Shown here in pieces: positions 6,276 through 7,427 of a stretch of 7,427 nucleotides of DNA. The notes beneath the pieces are model-generated. The model did not search any database and was not told where the DNA came from. It saw only the letters and a program-made list of their open reading frames with translations. This stretch comes from Clostridiales bacterium UBA1381 (GTDB lineage Bacteria > Bacillota > Clostridia > UBA1381): NCBI GenBank assembly GCA_002305435.1, contig DBQZ01000126.1, positions 1 through 7,427 of the forward strand, given 5' to 3'. Numbering within the stretch: position 1 is the first letter of the stretch; each line of letters starts with the position of its first letter. The position numbers and the translations under genes were made by a program.

Positions 6276-7427
6276 TCACATAAAATCAAGCAATGATATC
6301 TGGTCGGATTCCGGCACGCCGTCAAGGCAATGGTTATCCTGCAAAATATCTATAGTCGCTCTTGTAGCTCCTGTACGCTGACGCAGTTCTTCTATCGTCT
6401 TAAATGGTCCGTCTGCACGAGCATCAGTTATCGCCTTTGCTGCATTATCGCCAAGTCCCGGCAACGCCGACAACGGAGGCAAAATCCCCTCATCGGTTTT
6501 CAAAAAGTCTGTTGCGTGCGACGTGTATAAGCTGATAGGCGCAAAATTTATGCCTCTTGAGTACATTTCCACACATATCTCAAGTATTGGTATTAAGCCT
6601 TCTTCTTTAGGTTTTGCCGTCCCGTCTTTTTTCCTGGCGTTTATATCCTCTATCGCCGCCCGAGCAACGTCTATTCCACGAGCCATTATAGATGCGTCAA
6701 AATCATCCGCTCTGACCGAAAAATAAGCGATATAAAACGCTTCCGGATAATGCACCTTGAAATACGCTATACGGAATGCCATAGTTACATACGCAACAGC
6801 GTGAGCCTTCGGGAACATATATCCTATTTTTTTACAAGCAGTAAGATACCATTCGGGTACATTCGCCGCCCGCATAGCCTCCTCATCCTCCGGAGCCAAT
6901 CCTTTGCCTTTGCGGACTTTCTCCATTATCTGGAACGCATGGCCGGCTTCCACGCCCATGTGTATCAAATATATCATAATATCATCACGGCAGCAAATCG
7001 CATTTGACAGAGTGGTCGTACCGCTTCTTATCAAATCCTGTGCATTGTTGAGCCAAACATCTGTACCGTGAGAAAGTCCTGATATGCGTACCAGCTCAGC
7101 AAATGTTGTTGGTTTTGTATCCACGAGCATCTGCCTGACGAACTTTGTACCAAATTCCGGCACACCGTACGTTCCGACAGGTGTTTCGAGCTTTTCTTTA
7201 AGGTTTAACGCTTTAGTGGAGGTGAACAAACTCATAGTCGGCTTATCATCAAGCGGTATCTTCTGTGCATCTACGCCCGTAAGATCCATCAGCATACGTA
7301 TAACAGTCGGATCATCATGCCCAAGCTCATCGAGTTTTAAAAGGTTCTTATCTATTGAATGGTAATCAAAATGCGTCGTTATAATATCCGAATTGGGGTC
7401 ATCGGCAGGATGCTGTATCGGGCAGAA
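6276..7427 (-). CDS. polC: DNA polymerase III alpha subunit, PolC type (C-terminal 383 residues; N-terminus off the right edge)
   Basis: The frame is open from the right edge to a TGA at 6278-6276. PolC is the replicative DNA polymerase of low-G+C Gram-positives, usually about 1,430 residues, so roughly the last quarter is visible. In visible-fragment numbering the family-typical stretches are HPADDPNSDIITTHFDYHSI (6-25), LGHDDPTVIRML (35-46), PEFGTKFVRQML (90-101), GLSHGTDVWL (117-126), CRDDIMIYLI (146-155) and YMFPKAHAVAYV (203-214). A helix-hairpin-helix DNA-binding motif, LSALPGLGDNAAKAITDAR, is at about 319-337. The ending DQISLLDFM corresponds to the family's usual NQLSLF-like tail, which by analogy is the sliding-clamp contact. 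This region covers the fingers and duplex-binding domains; the OB, exonuclease/PHP and palm regions are outside the window. The sequence appears intact and functional. The MATE gene follows after 33 bp. Confidence 0.97.
   Translation of the reverse strand, partial: FCPIQHPADDPNSDIITTHFDYHSIDKNLLKLDELGHDDPTVIRMLMDLTGVDAQKIPLDDKPTMSLFTSTKALNLKEKLETPVGTYGVPEFGTKFVRQMLVDTKPTTFAELVRISGLSHGTDVWLNNAQDLIRSGTTTLSNAICCRDDIMIYLIHMGVEAGHAFQIMEKVRKGKGLAPEDEEAMRAANVPEWYLTACKKIGYMFPKAHAVAYVTMAFRIAYFKVHYPEAFYIAYFSVRADDFDASIMARGIDVARAAIEDINARKKDGTAKPKEEGLIPILEICVEMYSRGINFAPISLYTSHATDFLKTDEGILPPLSALPGLGDNAAKAITDARADGPFKTIEELRQRTGATRATIDILQDNHCLDGVPESDQISLLDFM

Noticed and set aside
6276..7295. A separate 339-residue gene starting at the ATG at 7295
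   Set aside because: The frame continues to the window edge with PolC-typical sequence (HPADDPNSD), so this ATG is an internal methionine of polC.

Overview
The window looks like chromosomal DNA from a Gram-positive anaerobe of the class Clostridia, probably a gut Oscillospiraceae/Lachnospiraceae-type organism. The strongest pointer is the C-terminal part of a PolC-type DNA polymerase III alpha subunit, an enzyme of low-G+C Gram-positives. Moderate A+T richness, purine-rich Shine-Dalgarno sequences and short intrinsic terminators with A-rich and T-rich flanks agree with this. The taxonomy is inferred from these features alone.

Layout, left to right. (1) Positions 2-1498 (+): a polytopic membrane protein whose N-terminus lies off the left edge, resembling GT-C/GT39-like membrane glycosyltransferases. 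(2) 1502-1543: a hairpin terminator shared by two convergent genes. (3) 1548-3512 (-): a complete, apparently cytoplasmic GH31 alpha-glycosidase (alpha-xylosidase/alpha-glucosidase type). (4) 3513-3641: a divergent promoter region. (5) 3642-4472 (+): an AraC-family regulator with an N-terminal cupin domain. (6) 4473-4877: a 405-base stretch holding a short, antisense fragment of an IS3-family transposase (OrfB helix-turn-helix region only), a bidirectional hairpin terminator and about 90 bases of A+T-rich sequence. (7) 4878-6242 (-): a full-length MATE-family exporter. (8) 6276 to the right edge (-): the last 383 residues of PolC.

Two functional units stand out. The divergent GH31/AraC pair looks like a minimal sugar-responsive module: the regulator's cupin domain would sense a sugar or glycoside and control the hydrolase promoter 130 bp away. 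No transporter gene accompanies it here, so the substrate importer must be elsewhere. The polC-MATE pair is co-directional with a 33-bp gap and no terminator, so the exporter gene is probably transcribed at least partly from the polC promoter. The membrane glycosyltransferase belongs to a separate unit entering from the left.

I found no CRISPR array, tRNA, rRNA, riboswitch, prophage or defence island, and nothing that amounts to a new system. The points worth a second look are modest: the start-codon correction for the GH31 gene, the transporter-less GH31/AraC module, the transposase remnant with its own ribosome binding site, the polC-MATE linkage and two terminators with near-identical left arms.
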